DNA from: Apostichopus japonicus
Taxonomy: Eukaryota; Echinodermata; Holothuroidea; Aspidochirotida; Stichopodidae
DNA length: 64,000 nucleotides
Assembly: GCF_037975245.1 (NCBI RefSeq)
Contig: NC_092577.1
Coordinates: 31,555,398-31,619,397 of the forward strand
Reading direction: 5' to 3'
Below the pieces are notes generated by a model. That model did not search any database. It saw nothing but the letters and a program-made list of their open reading frames with translations, and was not told the DNA's origin. The translations under genes and the position numbers were made by a program. Shown here piece after piece: positions 1-14,264 of the stretch (its first letter is position 1; the number at the start of each line of letters is the position of its first letter).

Positions 1-565
1 TTTTTATGTTTACAAACAATTTCCCAATGAGGGAGTGGTCGGGTATTATAGATTTTAAGTCATTCATTTATCGAAAAAGAAACTGACATGCGAAAATGTT
101 TTAAACCATATCAGATTCTTTCTGAAACGATCTCATTTAGTCGGTGCTACTGTGTCAGCCTTTCTCTGTATTTATTGCAGCCTTCTAAAGTCAGTTTGAT
201 GACATGATGGAAGCAAATATTTATGAAAATTCAAGTGCAAAGTAACCTTAAGTGAGGAAGGGGGGGGGGGTATGCATCCACCCGAGGCCTCCCACCGGTA
301 ATTCAATGCCTCACATTACTGAGATACAAACTCAAATAACTCCAACCACTTCCTCCCCCCTTCCCTTACAGTTTATACCTTATACCCCTGCCTGCTTTAT
401 ACCCCCTTTCTACACATTACGAGCAAAACCAAATAACCCCACCTCTCCCTTTGATTTTAAGTTATGTAATGCTTTAGCCCCTCCTTCATACAGAAAGATA
501 ATGGAGAGACAGGTTTCTCCGTCAGTCGGAGTTGGGGTTAACCACCTTCTTTCTTCTTTTCGCAG
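1..565. other. Intron upstream of the first visible exon
   Basis: No exon with paired splice sites and open frame was found. Holds a G run near 258-270 and pyrimidine-rich tracts. The ORF overlapping 252-611 is not credible in composition and crosses the acceptor at 565. Confidence 0.5.
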
Positions 566-635
566 AATATCATTGTCAACAAGATGGAAGGACGTTCTCC
601 ACCGGAGATAACTTCATCAGTCAGTGCAGACATTG
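566..635 (+). CDS. Exon 1 of those seen: VWC-like module, first half
   Basis: Acceptor TTCGCAG and donor GGTAAG bracket 70 nt (phase 1 in, phase 2 out). It encodes [16 protein letters not shown] and then Q-C-R-H, matching the start of a von Willebrand factor C domain. It is the only exon of the gene leaving in phase 2, so this module is split by an intron unlike the others. Confidence 0.7.
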
Positions 636-3600
636 GTAAGACCACGCCCATTGTACACGATGAACTATTATCATTGGTCGAAGGGAGACGTGAGGGGGAG
701 GAGCATCGTTAGGGGAGGGAGGATGAAATTGGAAGCATTTTGTAATGGGTTATCGGTGCAATCTAGAAACGAAAAGAGAATTTGAGACCAGTCATGATCA
801 AATTTCTCTCTACTTCTTGATTCAATCACAGCGTATGCCTAATGGGCACCGTTCTGTGCAGCGATGTCCTCATCGAGGGGTGTGATGTAGACGCCACGCA
901 GGCACCAACCACACCTGCCATGGGTAAGCTTTCACATTTTGAAGAGCATCAGTACATCAGAGTACTGAATCATTTTGTAGCTATCATTTCGTATCGGGAA
1001 GTTTAATATAGCATTGGGGTTTTTTTATATTTTTTTTTACCTTCTCTCAAATTTGAAGAAGATTATGATAAATGAATAAATATATCCCTTATGTATTAAC
1101 TAATAGAAATGTAAAGGAACATTGCAGAGTGCCCGAAAGGCAAGGACCCTTATGAAGAATATCTTCTTGACCGGCTGATAATCCAAAAATCCAAAACTTT
1201 TACAGTATAATAATAATATTTGCTTTTTATATTGTGCTTTATACCAGCGATAGGTCTCAAAGCTCTTTACAGAAGTTATATTATCCCTGGTCAATGATAA
1301 CCTGTCCCAGAGACAATCCCTCCAGTCGGCAGCAGTTATATACTGCGCCCAATAACAAGTTACCTCTCAAGTACCCATTTAACCCCTGGGTGGAGAGAGG
1401 CAAGTGAGATAAAGCATCTTGCCCAAGGACACAATGTAATGAACTAGGCAGGTATCAAACCAGCAATCCCTGGATCACGAGTCCGTCGCCTTAGCCAATT
1501 GGCCACCACGCTCTCATAGCTTAATTTTAATATTGATTTTTGTTCTTCTTTGTATTCTTCTCCCCTTTCATGCAGATCCTTGTGATCTTCAGCCGTGCCT
1601 GAATGGCGGAACCTGCAGGTCGGGTCTCTTCTCGTTGTACGCATGCGTATGCCCTCCCGGATACGTAGGCGAGACCTGCAACATCCGCGTCCAGATCGAT
1701 CCCTGCAGGCCCTCCCCGTGCCTCAACGGCGGCACTTGCAGTCCCGACGGGAACTCCTTCACGTGTGCGTGCCCCGTACAATTCATCGGTGCCACCTGTG
1801 ACAGGGCTAACCTCTGCGTACCCTCGCCGTGTCTGAACGGGGGCTCGTGCGTTCTGACGGAGAGCGGATTCCCCATCTGTCTCTGTCTAGACGGATACTC
1901 GGGTGTCTTGTGCAACGTCCGCGAAGATCCCTGCCGTCCCGACCCTTGTCAGAATGAAGCCATCTGCCTGGATATCCCGGCCAACCAGAGGCCGTACCTC
2001 TGTGTCTGTCTGATGGGGTTCTTTGGCAACGAGTGCCAGCTTACGCGAAGTGTCTGCGAAAACCTCCCTTGCAGAAATGGCGGCACCTGTAACCAGTTTA
2101 TCTCTGATGGCATCCGCTTCTTCTCTTGCGATTGCCCTGACGGCTACACCGGTCCAACTTGTGAAGAAACCGGTAGGTTCTGCACCCCTTTAATCTACCT
2201 GTTCCTCTTGGGTCCATTGTTCGAAGCAAATGACAGTGGTTCAGCTTCCTTCGCCCTCAAAAATACCAATCAAACACTATCTTTGTATATGCATCAATTA
2301 ATCATTTTCAAACAGCCACATTATAAAGTTCATGCACACGTTTTCTGTTTTCTATTTATTTTTTTCTCTGCTTAGTTAGTTGATATACGACATTTTTCAC
2401 TAATGAACTGCACCGGGGGTTGTGAAACTTAAGTAACGTATCAATGAATCAATATTAAATTTTTGACAGCATGATTCACCACATATGTACTCTTAATGTT
2501 TCAGAGAGCGAAATCCCTGTTTAATAGTCTGTTTTGTTTTTAATATTTTATGTTGCCATAGAGATGATTACCCGGAAGAATATTCGGCAATTATCTGAAA
2601 TATGTCCGGCCAAAACAAATTTTGATAGCTGGCAATCCCTCCTCAGTTTGTTTTCACCGGTTAATTAGGTCATATTAATAAGTATTATCGTATTTCTTCT
2701 TAACATTTTCCCGGTACTTTTCACACTACATTAGTACGAATCACTTTTATGCAAAGAGCAAAAAAAAACATTTCAAAACTTTCACCTTTTCCTGCAATAT
2801 TTGCACAAACGTTTACCATTGCAAGAACGAAAGAGCTGTTTCCATGCTGGTTCCAGATTACTGCATGGAAAATTTGGAAATTCTTAGTAGAAGTATTACA
2901 TGGAATAAATAAAATGTTCATTGTGTATAAATGTGTGAATTTGGTGGAAGTTGACACACGATTGGACAATTTGCCACACAGTTCCGCTGGGTTTTCACAG
3001 ACGGAAAGTATGAAAAAGTCCTGAAGTACAGGCTAACACAAAGAGCTGCTGCCAGCCGTAGCAAGTAAATTGGTATTTTGAACAAAGCTACCAACCACCA
3101 CCAGCATGTTACTACCCCGAAAGACATTTTCTTCTCACTTCATCACTTGTTTCTAAAGCTACAGATGTTTCACACATTGTCACATTTATTTAGACAATCA
3201 TCAAAAGGGGTTTTAAATGTGTGTGATATTTGTGTGATATTTGTGTGAAATATGTGTGGAAAAAGGGTTTCAACACTTGTTTATCTATGGTTTCATTCTT
3301 AGATAATGACTTTGATCAAAATAAAATAAAACTGTTAGCAAAGTGCTTATCCACTAGAGAGCCTGTGTAGGAAAATGTGTAAAAGTAAGTTGGCCTGACG
3401 TTTTGATCCTAGCAGGATCTTCTTCAAAGGCTAAATGACAAGTAACAGTAACAGAAGGGACAAAAAACATGCACAGAATACAGACAGGTTAATAAGCGAG
3501 GTGAACACAAAGAGATAGATGTAAGGGGATTAATAGACAAGGGATGATCACAGGATTACACCTTGCAACAAATCCTATTTTGTTAATTTTTTATTTACCC

Positions 3601-6600
3601 CCTTATTTTTTTAGGTTGCGATAGATTTCAAAACAAAACCCATTGACCCCTTAAAAAACTGTCTGCTGAAAGATGAAAAGTTCGTTTTCAAAACTCTGGC
3701 CTGGTAAATCAGTTATATGATCGTGAGTTAGGACTGTAGAAACCATACAGCTAAAAGGTACGGCTATTACAATTTTCTCTCTTTTTCATTTTTTTTATAT
3801 GATACAGATGACCCCTGCAGTCCTGACAACGACCCTTGTGTGAATGGTGGTCTCTGCATTGCCATCTCAGACTCACAAAGCATATGCGTCTGTGGAATGA
3901 TGTACATGGGTCCAACTTGCGACACCCTAATCGACCCTTGCCTGTCACTGACCTGTTTGAACAGAGGTCGTTGCAGCGTGGAAGATGGCCTGGCTACCTG
4001 TGCCTGCGAAGAGGGTTTCTCTGGAACCAACTGCGAGATACTAGGTAAAACTATGTCTTCTCGATAGTTTGGGTGTTGGATTAAAGATTATAAGGGGAGG
4101 GTGGGGAGGGTGGGAAGGGGGGGGAATCCTATGTATCCTGATGTAGGCTGTGACACTTCCGCTAAAATCATACCCAGTTTAAAACCAGATCAGAACAAAA
4201 GGAATGGTCATCATTAGGTCATTGTTTAAGTACTTGTTTTGTCAGACGAATTCTGTTTCTTTTACTATAGACCTGTCAACTAATTTATTGAAAACGGTCT
4301 TGAGGCACGTAAACTCCAACGCTAGCAGTATTTTAAATACGTGCAGTGAAGTAGTTGAGATAAATATTTATTTTGTTTACATACCATGTCTTGTCACAAA
4401 GTATCCAGTTTTTCATTTTAATTTTTTTAATATTTTTTTTAATGTAAGAGTCATACCAATCAAGTGCTGAAATGATGATAATATCATCAAAAGGGAAAGA
4501 AAAAAAATCTGTTGGATAGCTGGACGTGCCTTTAATTTCAAATGTTACATAATAACGTTGATTCATTGATTCATCGATTTTTGTTTCCCTGTTTTTTGCT
4601 CGTCAGATTCCGTTTGTCAATTCAATCCTTGCTTCAACCAAGGGACTTGCGTTCCGGACAGTTCTGACCCTCGGGGCTACATCTGCGATTGCTTGGACAA
4701 CTATGAAGGAGACCGATGTCAGACGTTTACAACCAGTGAGAACCTCAGTCTTCTATCTTTGAATTGCTTTGAAAAAAAAGAACAAGAAAAAGGATCAGTT
4801 TCAGTTCATATCGGACAGTCTCAATTCACCCATTTGTTCATACTTTTTTTTAAATTAAAAATTTAAAAATTTAAAAAAAAAAAATTAAAAAAAAAATTAA
4901 TTAAAATTAGTTTTAACGTGTCTGTATTGAAGAAAGCAGAACCGCCAAAGGTGGATTTCGAAATATTATTGGAGTGACTAGAAAACACAAAAACACCAAA
5001 CACCAAAAAAAAAGACGTGGTAATATCGCTCTGTTGAAAAGAAGCTCTTCTTTGTGATCAAGGTAGAGAGAAGAAGCAGAAGTAGAAATTTTAAAACCAC
5101 ATCCTTAGTATTTAAACCATATCAAACGGACTACTCAAACCACTGCAAATAACGGTAAAAAAAAGGCAACCCCGGCCGGTTTTCTATGTTTACTTTGAGT
5201 TGACTCACCAAAACTGCAGGTTTTTTACGTCTCAACAAGATTCTTTTAGTTTGATTCATCCAGTTTGACTCTTAATTCGTTGTCTCAATCAAATCGGATC
5301 CATTTATTATTTATTTATTTGATTTTACAAAATTTCTATAGCGCCTTATCCAATCAGAAATTGCTCTAAGGCGCTTTACAGTAAAATACATACAAACATG
5401 ATATACAAATATATAAATCGTTAATGTAAGGTTATAAAAAGGGTTAGAAAATTTGTTATATACAATCTGACAATAAATTGTATAAAAACTGCAAATGGGA
5501 AATCGAAAATTATACATACAAATTCTTAAAATTTCGTAAAATTTAAATATATATAATCTCCTTGTTACCTTTGTCAGGTCCTTGTTTTCCGGATCCCTGC
5601 GGCGAGAACGGCTTCTGTGTCATCTCGAACGTCGACACGACGCAGGCCCTCTGCCTCTGTAGCTTCGGATACACCGGAAGGGTCTGCGATCAGCTCTCGG
5701 ACCCCTGTCAAGGTTCCCCTTGCCAAAACGGAGGTGCCTGCCTGCCGCTGGGAGACACTTTCTACTGTAACTGCACAGAGTCGTACATGGGAGAGAGGTG
5801 TGAAAGCAGAGGTATTCTATCCCTTTTGCTCTTTTGAGTACATTCCATAGATTTGCGATTCATATTTACAGGATGTATCTCCTGTTGCATGCATGCATGT
5901 GTATATTAAAGCAGACACTATTGAAATGCAATCCGATTTGGAATTGAATGCAATTTGCAAAAATTTGACTGGAATATGTAGTTTAATTGGATAGGATCCA
6001 TTTGACCTTGGACTGGATGCAATTCGATCGGATTGATCATTTGAATGCAGGTCATTGGATTCGTCGCAATTCGATTGAAATGGATGCAGTTTACTTGAAA
6101 AGCATCCGTTTGACCTTGGACTGGATGTACAGTAGTAATTCGATTCGATTGATCATTTGAATGCAGGTCATTGGATTCACTGCAATTTGATTGAAATGGA
6201 TGCAGGTGAAGTGGATATAGAAACCAATTTCCCATCGGGCTAGATAAAGCAATTCTATTTGATTTGATTCGACTGTAATCGATGTGAACTGTTTTCAGCT
6301 CTTTTGAATTGATTGCATCAGGTTCACTGGGGTTCCAAAGTCAGGGTTTATAGGGACACACATATGAACAATGATCAGGGTTTTTCCTAGTATTGTTTCA
6401 TGGGTTTGTATTACGTTTCTTGTAACGTTTTAAACTTGAAAACTTGAAAACGCAATCCTCTGTTTCCATTTTTCAGTCCAATGTGAACCCAACCCCTGCT
6501 TTAATGGAGGTACATGCCAGGAGGGAGATGCGGACACTTTCAGCTGTCTCTGCCCTCCGGGTTTGGCTGGCGACAGGTGTAACGTGTTGCCCACCCCCTG

Positions 6601-9600
6601 TTTCGGTGACCCGTGCGTCAACGGAGACTGCGTCCCCGTCCAGACAGGGTTCACCTGCATCTGCTACGACGGTTACACCGGGAACACATGCGAAGATAGA
6701 GGTATGTTAATTGAATTAAATTCAAGTTTATTAAAGTGCTGACTAATTTGAACCTGTCATTGGCTCGATATGGCAAAGGCGGATCGCCAGGTGGGTCCTG
6801 TAAGTCCACAGGACGTGCTACCCAAACCCTCCCTTTTCGTGTCGGTTGGATGAACTTTCAAAACTCAACGTCTGCACCCCCCTCTCAAGATAATTGCAAG
6901 TATTTGTCGGTAATATTGAGACGGCGTTTACCCAATTAAGGATATGAATATATGCATTTCTTTAGCCATGTCGTGTGACCCTCTCCAAGTGCTCGCAATG
7001 TTTGAACTCCCCGTTTAAACCACAGGATGTTTTGGTATCTAGAGTCAAACCCAAAGCAAGATGGTGGCGAGGGAAAGAATATGAAATTTTGAAAATTAAG
7101 AGAAATAACTTTGTACACACCTACAGGTACTGTACGTTCTAGACCGACCGTCTGCCAAAACTACAGCCCCCGAAAGTCACTGGCAGAATACCAACAGAGA
7201 TCCATCCAATTTTTTTTTTCTCAATTTGACGTCCATAGCCCAAGCTAGCAGGCATGAGCTTTTTCTGCGAATTCGCGGAATATCCGTGATTTCTTTTCTA
7301 CCTTGGGGCCAAAAACTATTATCCTAACACACTGTAGCATACGAAAACTGGAGCCTATACCGCAATTTTTGCAAAGTTCTGTGTTTTTTTTTTTACCCCA
7401 GGTTCATCCCTGAGCTAGCTTTCATGATTTCTGAGCTTCGATGGGGGGTGGGGGGGGGTCTGGTGGTATGGTAACTCTGTTCTCATGGACAATCCTGGGT
7501 TGTAGGAAAATTTGACTACGAGAAATGGAATCGAAAAAGCAAAGCATGTTATAGTCTTTCACATAATATTTTCTTTGAATTAACTTGCTTTCATCCCCCC
7601 CCCCTGCCTTTTTTTTCTCTCCTTGTCATCGTTCAGACGAGTGTACCTGCCCAGAAGATATCTCCATTCCCTCTCTGCCCGGTTCATCATTCTACCAAGT
7701 TTTCTGGGACGTCCCTGATTGCAGCGGCTACCAAGTTTCTTCAAGTTTCCAATCTGGAAGTTACTTCACCCTCGGAAGGAGTATCGTCAATGTCACCTTC
7801 ACCTCCGGAAGTGATGTGGTGGGGAGCTGTTCGTTTAACATCTTCGTAGAAAGTGGTAAGGCAGATTCTCACCACCATAAACATGGTTGTAGCTATGCAT
7901 CCCGCGAAAGTGTCCATTAGCTATAAGGGTTGCATCCAAAAACCTGCCGTTTGTATTGAACGGCAGGTTTCTTTCCAGTTGGTTAACCAAGTGATCAGTC
8001 CCATGTTTTCGCACCTTAGTTGAGCTGCCTATTCGTCTATTATGCAACTCATCACACAGCTAGTAGCCAAATCACTATCAGATCAAGGCAGACAGACATG
8101 GCAAGGTGTGAACAAATCAACTCTTCCAAACTCACCAGTCTGTTTGCAGGAGAGATAAAGATTCAGTAAGTTGAGGTCAAGAGAGCTGAAAAATGCAACC
8201 TATGGTTTATGGACTAATTCTCGTCATGAGTGGGCAATCGGTTTATAGCATAGCATCTGATTGTGTCTTTTTTTATTTTATAAGATTCTGGGTAGCATGA
8301 ATACAGCTAAACATACAGTATTCCTGTTTATAGTACTATTGTTCAATGTGCGGTTTCTATTGTATTTTCTATTGCGCCTTGAAAAGAACTGTGCAAAAGT
8401 GCTTATAACACAGACCTCTGCAATCGCTAGTGTTACAGTTCTAATGAATTTGATTAGTAGTAACAATAACTCCACCAACTGTATGCCTTTTGATAATCAC
8501 ACACCCGGGCCAACAGAGGACATTTTCCCACGCCTCTCTGTTTATAGAAATTGGTTGAAATATACTGCGTATTGACATTGGTCAGGGTAATTCCCTGACA
8601 ACATATCCTGTCAATTCATAAATCAATCACCCATGCATGTCATGATAATAGTCACGCGGGAGATTCTAACCACGGTTCTATACGGAGTTGAGAGAAAGGT
8701 TACCACCGGTTAAAACGATAGGGTAATCGTTTGTACGCGATATTCTTTAGGTTTCCATATCAAGTTCATGAGGGTGTGCCTCTTAGAAGAGTAATTATGT
8801 GGTTACAAATCTCAGAAAAAACAATGACAGTCATAGAGGTTGGGTAGTTCATTGATAGGCGTCTACAAAGTTTCCAGCACAGAATTTCTTGTTTTTGAAT
8901 ATTTTTTGGGGGGTTTCGGCAGAGGATAAACAAGGGTCATGTTTGCATTACTGCAAGCTAGCCATTTTATTGTTGTGTATGATTTCATCGACTCTTGGCA
9001 ATAGGGTAATCGTTTGTACGCGATATTCTTTAGGTTTCCATATCAAGTTCATGAGGGTGTGCCTCATAGAAGAGTAATTATGTGGTTACAAATCTCAGAA
9101 AAAAACAACGACAGTCATAGAGGTTGAGTAGTTCATGGATAGGCGTCTACAAACTTTCCAGCACACAATTTCCTTTTTTTTAAATATTTTTTGGGGGGTT
9201 TCGGCAGAGGATAAACAAGGGTCATGTTTGCATTACTGCAAGCGAGCCATTTTATTGTTGTGTGTGATTTCATCGACTCTTGGCAATATCATTCAGTTAT
9301 AATATATTGTATGCATGTATGTATGTGTGTATGTATGTATGTATATTAGATCCTCCTGCAAGCAGGAACTCGCGAAGAAGCCTCATTGGATTATCAAATA
9401 ATAATAATATAATAAATGAGACTTATATAGCGCCAAATCAGTAGACAAAAGTCACTTTGTAAAGCTCAAGGCGCTTTACAAAGAAAGCAAACTAAATCAA
9501 AGCAGCAAGCTGACCGAAGTCAGTCTGTTAGATTCATATTTAACGTCCATGATTATGAATTGTCAATTGTCAGCAACTCTGTAACCGTACGACATACATT

Positions 9601-12600
9601 AAACTTAGAGTGACTATAACCGGGGACCTTATGCTTGGAAGGCACCGGCGTTAACCACTGAGCTAACACTCCTGGACACTGTGGAAACTGGACACTGTGG
9701 AAGGGTTAAGTTAAGTTCATAGTATGGATAAGACCATGCAATCTGCAAAATAGATTATATCAGACCTCTAGTTGTTTCATAGCATTTTGAGGAGTTATTC
9801 ACTGATAATGACTCGTTCACATTAACTTACAGATGTGGCTGTAGACCCATGTGGATCCAACCCATGCCAGAATGGAGGTCAGTGTACTGAGCTACAGGGT
9901 AACAATTACCTCTGCTCATGTCCTGATACTCACACAGGGAGAAACTGTTCTGTTCCTGTATTAACAAGTGAGTATCAAATTGTTTGGAAATAATTAAAAT
10001 CCTGATTGAGCTGGGTAAAGAATTTAATGTTCCAGGATGGATGGGGAAGAGGCGTTTCGGGAGGTAATAAGCAGAGAAAGGAAGGTGGTGTGAAGATAGA
10101 GGCCAAGGGAGTCTTGAAAATGCTGAGCTAGAGAGAGGGAGTGGTTAAAATATATATATGTTGATCTGCAAAAGTGGGGGGGGGAGGAAAAATGAGCAAT
10201 AACATAGGCTTGTTGATAACGTTTCATCGATATTCTATTTCTCCAGGGCCTTGCGATGCATCACCATGTTTGAACGATGGGTTCTGCCTCAACATGCCGG
10301 GTACCCCCTTGGGTTACTTGTGTTTCTGCCGGTCCGATTACATTGGCGCCCGATGCGAGATCCCCAACGACGGCTGCGCACAGAGTCCGTGCGAGAACGG
10401 TGGCACCTGCAGCCCGGAAGCTGAGGGTGCCTACAGCTGCGATTGCGCACCGGGATACGGAGGTGTAGACTGTAGCGAGCCACTTGCTTGCTTCCAGGAA
10501 CCGTGTCAGAATGAGGGCACATGCGTCGAATTCCCGTCCAGTGTATATCTCTGCTTGTGCCAACAGGGGTACATCGGACAGGACTGCCAGGTGCGAGACA
10601 GGTGCGGATCGTCCCCCTGTGAAAATGGAGCGACCTGCATGAATGGCGACTCTGATTACACCTGCTCTTGTCCCGATGGGTATTCGGGAAGGACGTGCGA
10701 AGGTGAGACGGAAGGACGTCTGTGAATCTTAACAGTCACGGCAGCAGTTTGGTCTCGTATTGGGGGATTTTGAGGGGTTAGGGATATGATGAATGTATCA
10801 GGGCAGTAAGATATGTACTAAGAAAGTGGCAAAACCAGCTTATGAACAAGGGTCAAAACTTTCACAGAATTGAAGAGCGCATGTTCCACTGTACCTCTGC
10901 CTTCCCCCCCCCCCCGACCCCTCCGCTCCCATCTCTGTGGCGCAATGTTCTCGACAAAATCGTCATAAATCCCATTGTAGTGAAATATCTAACCATTTCA
11001 CTTTCTTTGTTCGCAGTCAACGACAATGAGTGTGTGCTGGAGTGTCCCGAAGACATCTTAAGGACTGTGGAACCTCCCATCAGCTTTCTGTCAGTAGAGT
11101 GGGAATATCAAGAGACCATCTGTGACCTCCAGGTGATGTTCACGTTCCTCCCCGGCAGTCAATTCCCAGTCGGCCAAACCACAGTGCGAGGCGCCATACA
11201 GGGCCCGATCATATCGAGGGAGTGCTCCTTTACCGTCACTGTACAGCAAGGTACGTTTCTACGTGTTCTGCTGATATGGTACCACCTCGAATCGGTTCCC
11301 AACGAACCGTCGAAATGGTGATATCTGCCCAGTTTAAATTACCATCTTAGTGGACTATCCTCTGAAGAGCCAAAAAAAAATGATATTATTCACTCCGAAA
11401 AAGAAAAATGTTCATGAATTATTTTTTTACTACCGAATGTAAAGGAGTATTTGTTTACAACAAATTTTTAGAGAATGATGGATGTGGACTTTGTTTTAAC
11501 AGAAAAATTTGACCTTTGACCTGCAAAATAGACCTTCAAAACAATCAATATTGAAATAGAAGTGACCAGTGAGAAGTTAGATTTATAAAAATTGATTTCA
11601 AAGATTAAATATACTTCCAGAGCAACAAGTTTCATATCTCGGTCTAAATATCTCTTTTAGCATAATGTAGCATTAAAATCGCTACAAAATGGTGGGGAAA
11701 ATCTGCCAATACTTTTTTGATAAAGTTTAGAGTTTTGTGTGTAGCGAGAACTATATTGAATAGGTAAGAAAATTCTGTGGTGAAAACATTTGCTAAACAA
11801 ATGGTGCTGTGGCCGAGTAGATAAAGGCGGTGGCATTTGCAGCAATGAGGCTTTTTAGCAATTGGGAGGTTCCGGGTTTGATACTTGGCCGGGTCGTAGT
11901 AAGGTTGGTTTTTTCATCCAAAAGCAATCTACGGTTTTCCCATCTGAAATAATTTCTTAAAATTGAACAGATTCCAAATTTGAGTTCAAATGTTGGATTG
12001 GAAGCCACCCAACGTGTAAGTCGTAATCCATAAGCGTAAGTATGTCGTCCAGTTACAGAGTTGTTGACAATTAACAATTCATAATCATGGACGTTAAATA
12101 TGAATGTAAGAGACTGACTTCGGTCAGCTTGCGGCTTTGATAAGCCAATGCGGCTTCTTCGCGAGTTCCTGCTTGCAGGAGGATCTAATATACATACATA
12201 CATACATAAGCCCTTGCTGGTTTCTCCCACATTTGTGGTTCGCTTAAGCCTCGTTAAAATAACTGCTGATTATTATGATTATTATTATTATTATTATCAT
12301 GATTATTAAACAACCTTTCTGTGTGTTAAGCAATTTGACCATTCTGCAAAAGCAGCATGTTTGTGAAAGCGATTAAAGATTCAAAGATAGATGACGTTTT
12401 CATGAATGCAGCTTGTTGGAATTATTCGATTGCCTTTGACACTGGGTCAAACTGTGGAAACAGTATGAAATCAAACTACTGTGATGTCATTACGATTTTT
12501 ATATGTTTCGTGTTTTTTTGTTCCTCCCCCCCCCCCATCCCTCTTCTTAACTTTCTCAGATCCCTGTCTCTCAGAGACTTGCAGCGGTAACGGTGATTGC

Positions 12601-14192
12601 TTTACTCTGACTTCCGAAATTTTTGTATGTCTGTGCGATCCGGGATATACAGGTGATAGGTGTCAGGAGTTATTTAACCCTGGTGAGTTTAGAACGTGAC
12701 AAAATGAGTTTCAAGCAAGAGAGCGTTAAATAATATATCGTGGTATAATATACTGTACCCTTGCAATATTAATTTATGTATATGACGGTATGGGATATGT
12801 GTCCTTTGGCAGTGTGGCTCTAAATGTGTATCGTTTATCAGTCTTTAGTGTGGTAAGCCATGTGTGCACTGGTGTTACCACATTAAAAAGTCTCGGTTGA
12901 GTAGAACAGTAGTACCCTACAACCAATCGCATAGCAGATTAATCACGAAGGCATGTAAGCAAGGCGACCTGTACGGAAGGTACACATACAACAAGTAGCG
13001 GGTTAAAGGGTGTCTCGGTTCCTTAGCAACGCAAGTGTCCTTGTCCATGTTGTGATACAAGTGAATGCCATACGCGGCCATCTTGAAAGGCTCAGACTTA
13101 AGACATTCGAATCAGTAACCAGAGTCCAAGGTCCAAAACAAGCCAGTACTCTGTCCATTGCAAAAGAGAGTAACTCTCAGACGTCAAACTTAGAGCGATT
13201 ATTCATGAAATTTTACGATAGTGGTAATAAATAACACTTTAGTACTACTATTTACAGAGCAGGTCACATGACCCTCTGTGGTACCTTGCTTACTTTGTAT
13301 AGTGAGATGTCCAGATTTATATATGTCGAGGGAGCTTGTTCCAAAGCTGCTACTTTCACACAAGATGCATCTTAACTACACAACTTATGAATATGTAGTT
13401 AACAGAAGAATGACCTTCCTCACACTATTGATATTACATTATATATGGCATGCTCTATAAAAAGGTGAACCAGCCATTTTATTAGGGGTGCCCAATTATT
13501 TTTGAAGCCGCCAGGTATGATGTATTTTCTAAAAAGAACATTATGACAGATATTTGAGGGAGGGGGGGGGGAGGAACCCTAGGTCAGCTGTTACACCTTC
13601 CTCCCCTCCCAGGGTGACTCAACCAAGGTGAACCTACCCATCCGGGTAACAATTGGTTAACAACAATGATTTTATTTACCCATACATTTAATCTTTCATC
13701 GATTGTTTTTACAAACCAGGAACCGGCTCTCAGTGTCTCTCCGAACCTTGTCAAAATGGAGCCACGTGTTTCGATGTCAGTGCCAACTACACATGTCTGT
13801 GTTCGACCGGTTACACTGGGAGGAATTGTAACGAACTAGAACCAATAGGTGAGTTTAGATGTATCAATAGTTTAAAACTTGAAACTGATGACAGTGAACA
13901 AAAAACCAAAGCAAGCAAAGTACTGTTTTGCATAATTAGGGGAAAAAAAGAGTATAATATACAGCAATCGTCGATGGATATTTCTGGTAAAGCTTTAGCA
14001 TTACTTTTTATTATTCCTACTATCGTCAGTTGAAAATGTCAGTAATAAAAGCCTCCTTGTACACTGGATGAGAGCAATGGTCTGAATAATGTTAGGCTCA
14101 CGACCCAGGATCTCCCATCGGAACTGAGCCGATGGAGACTAACCAGACCCTGCCCCCCTCCCCCACCCCACCCACCCCATATATATATATAC

Positions 14193-14264
<72 letters not shown>

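Noticed and set aside
2173-2375. C-terminal extension of the five-EGF ORF
   Set aside because: It starts at a GT donor right after the last EGF and has no domain features; intron read-through.
9605-9674. A true tRNA gene on the minus strand
   Set aside because: A- and B-box-like boxes are present, but the acceptor stem does not pair and the sequence continues into a SINE body shared with other copies.
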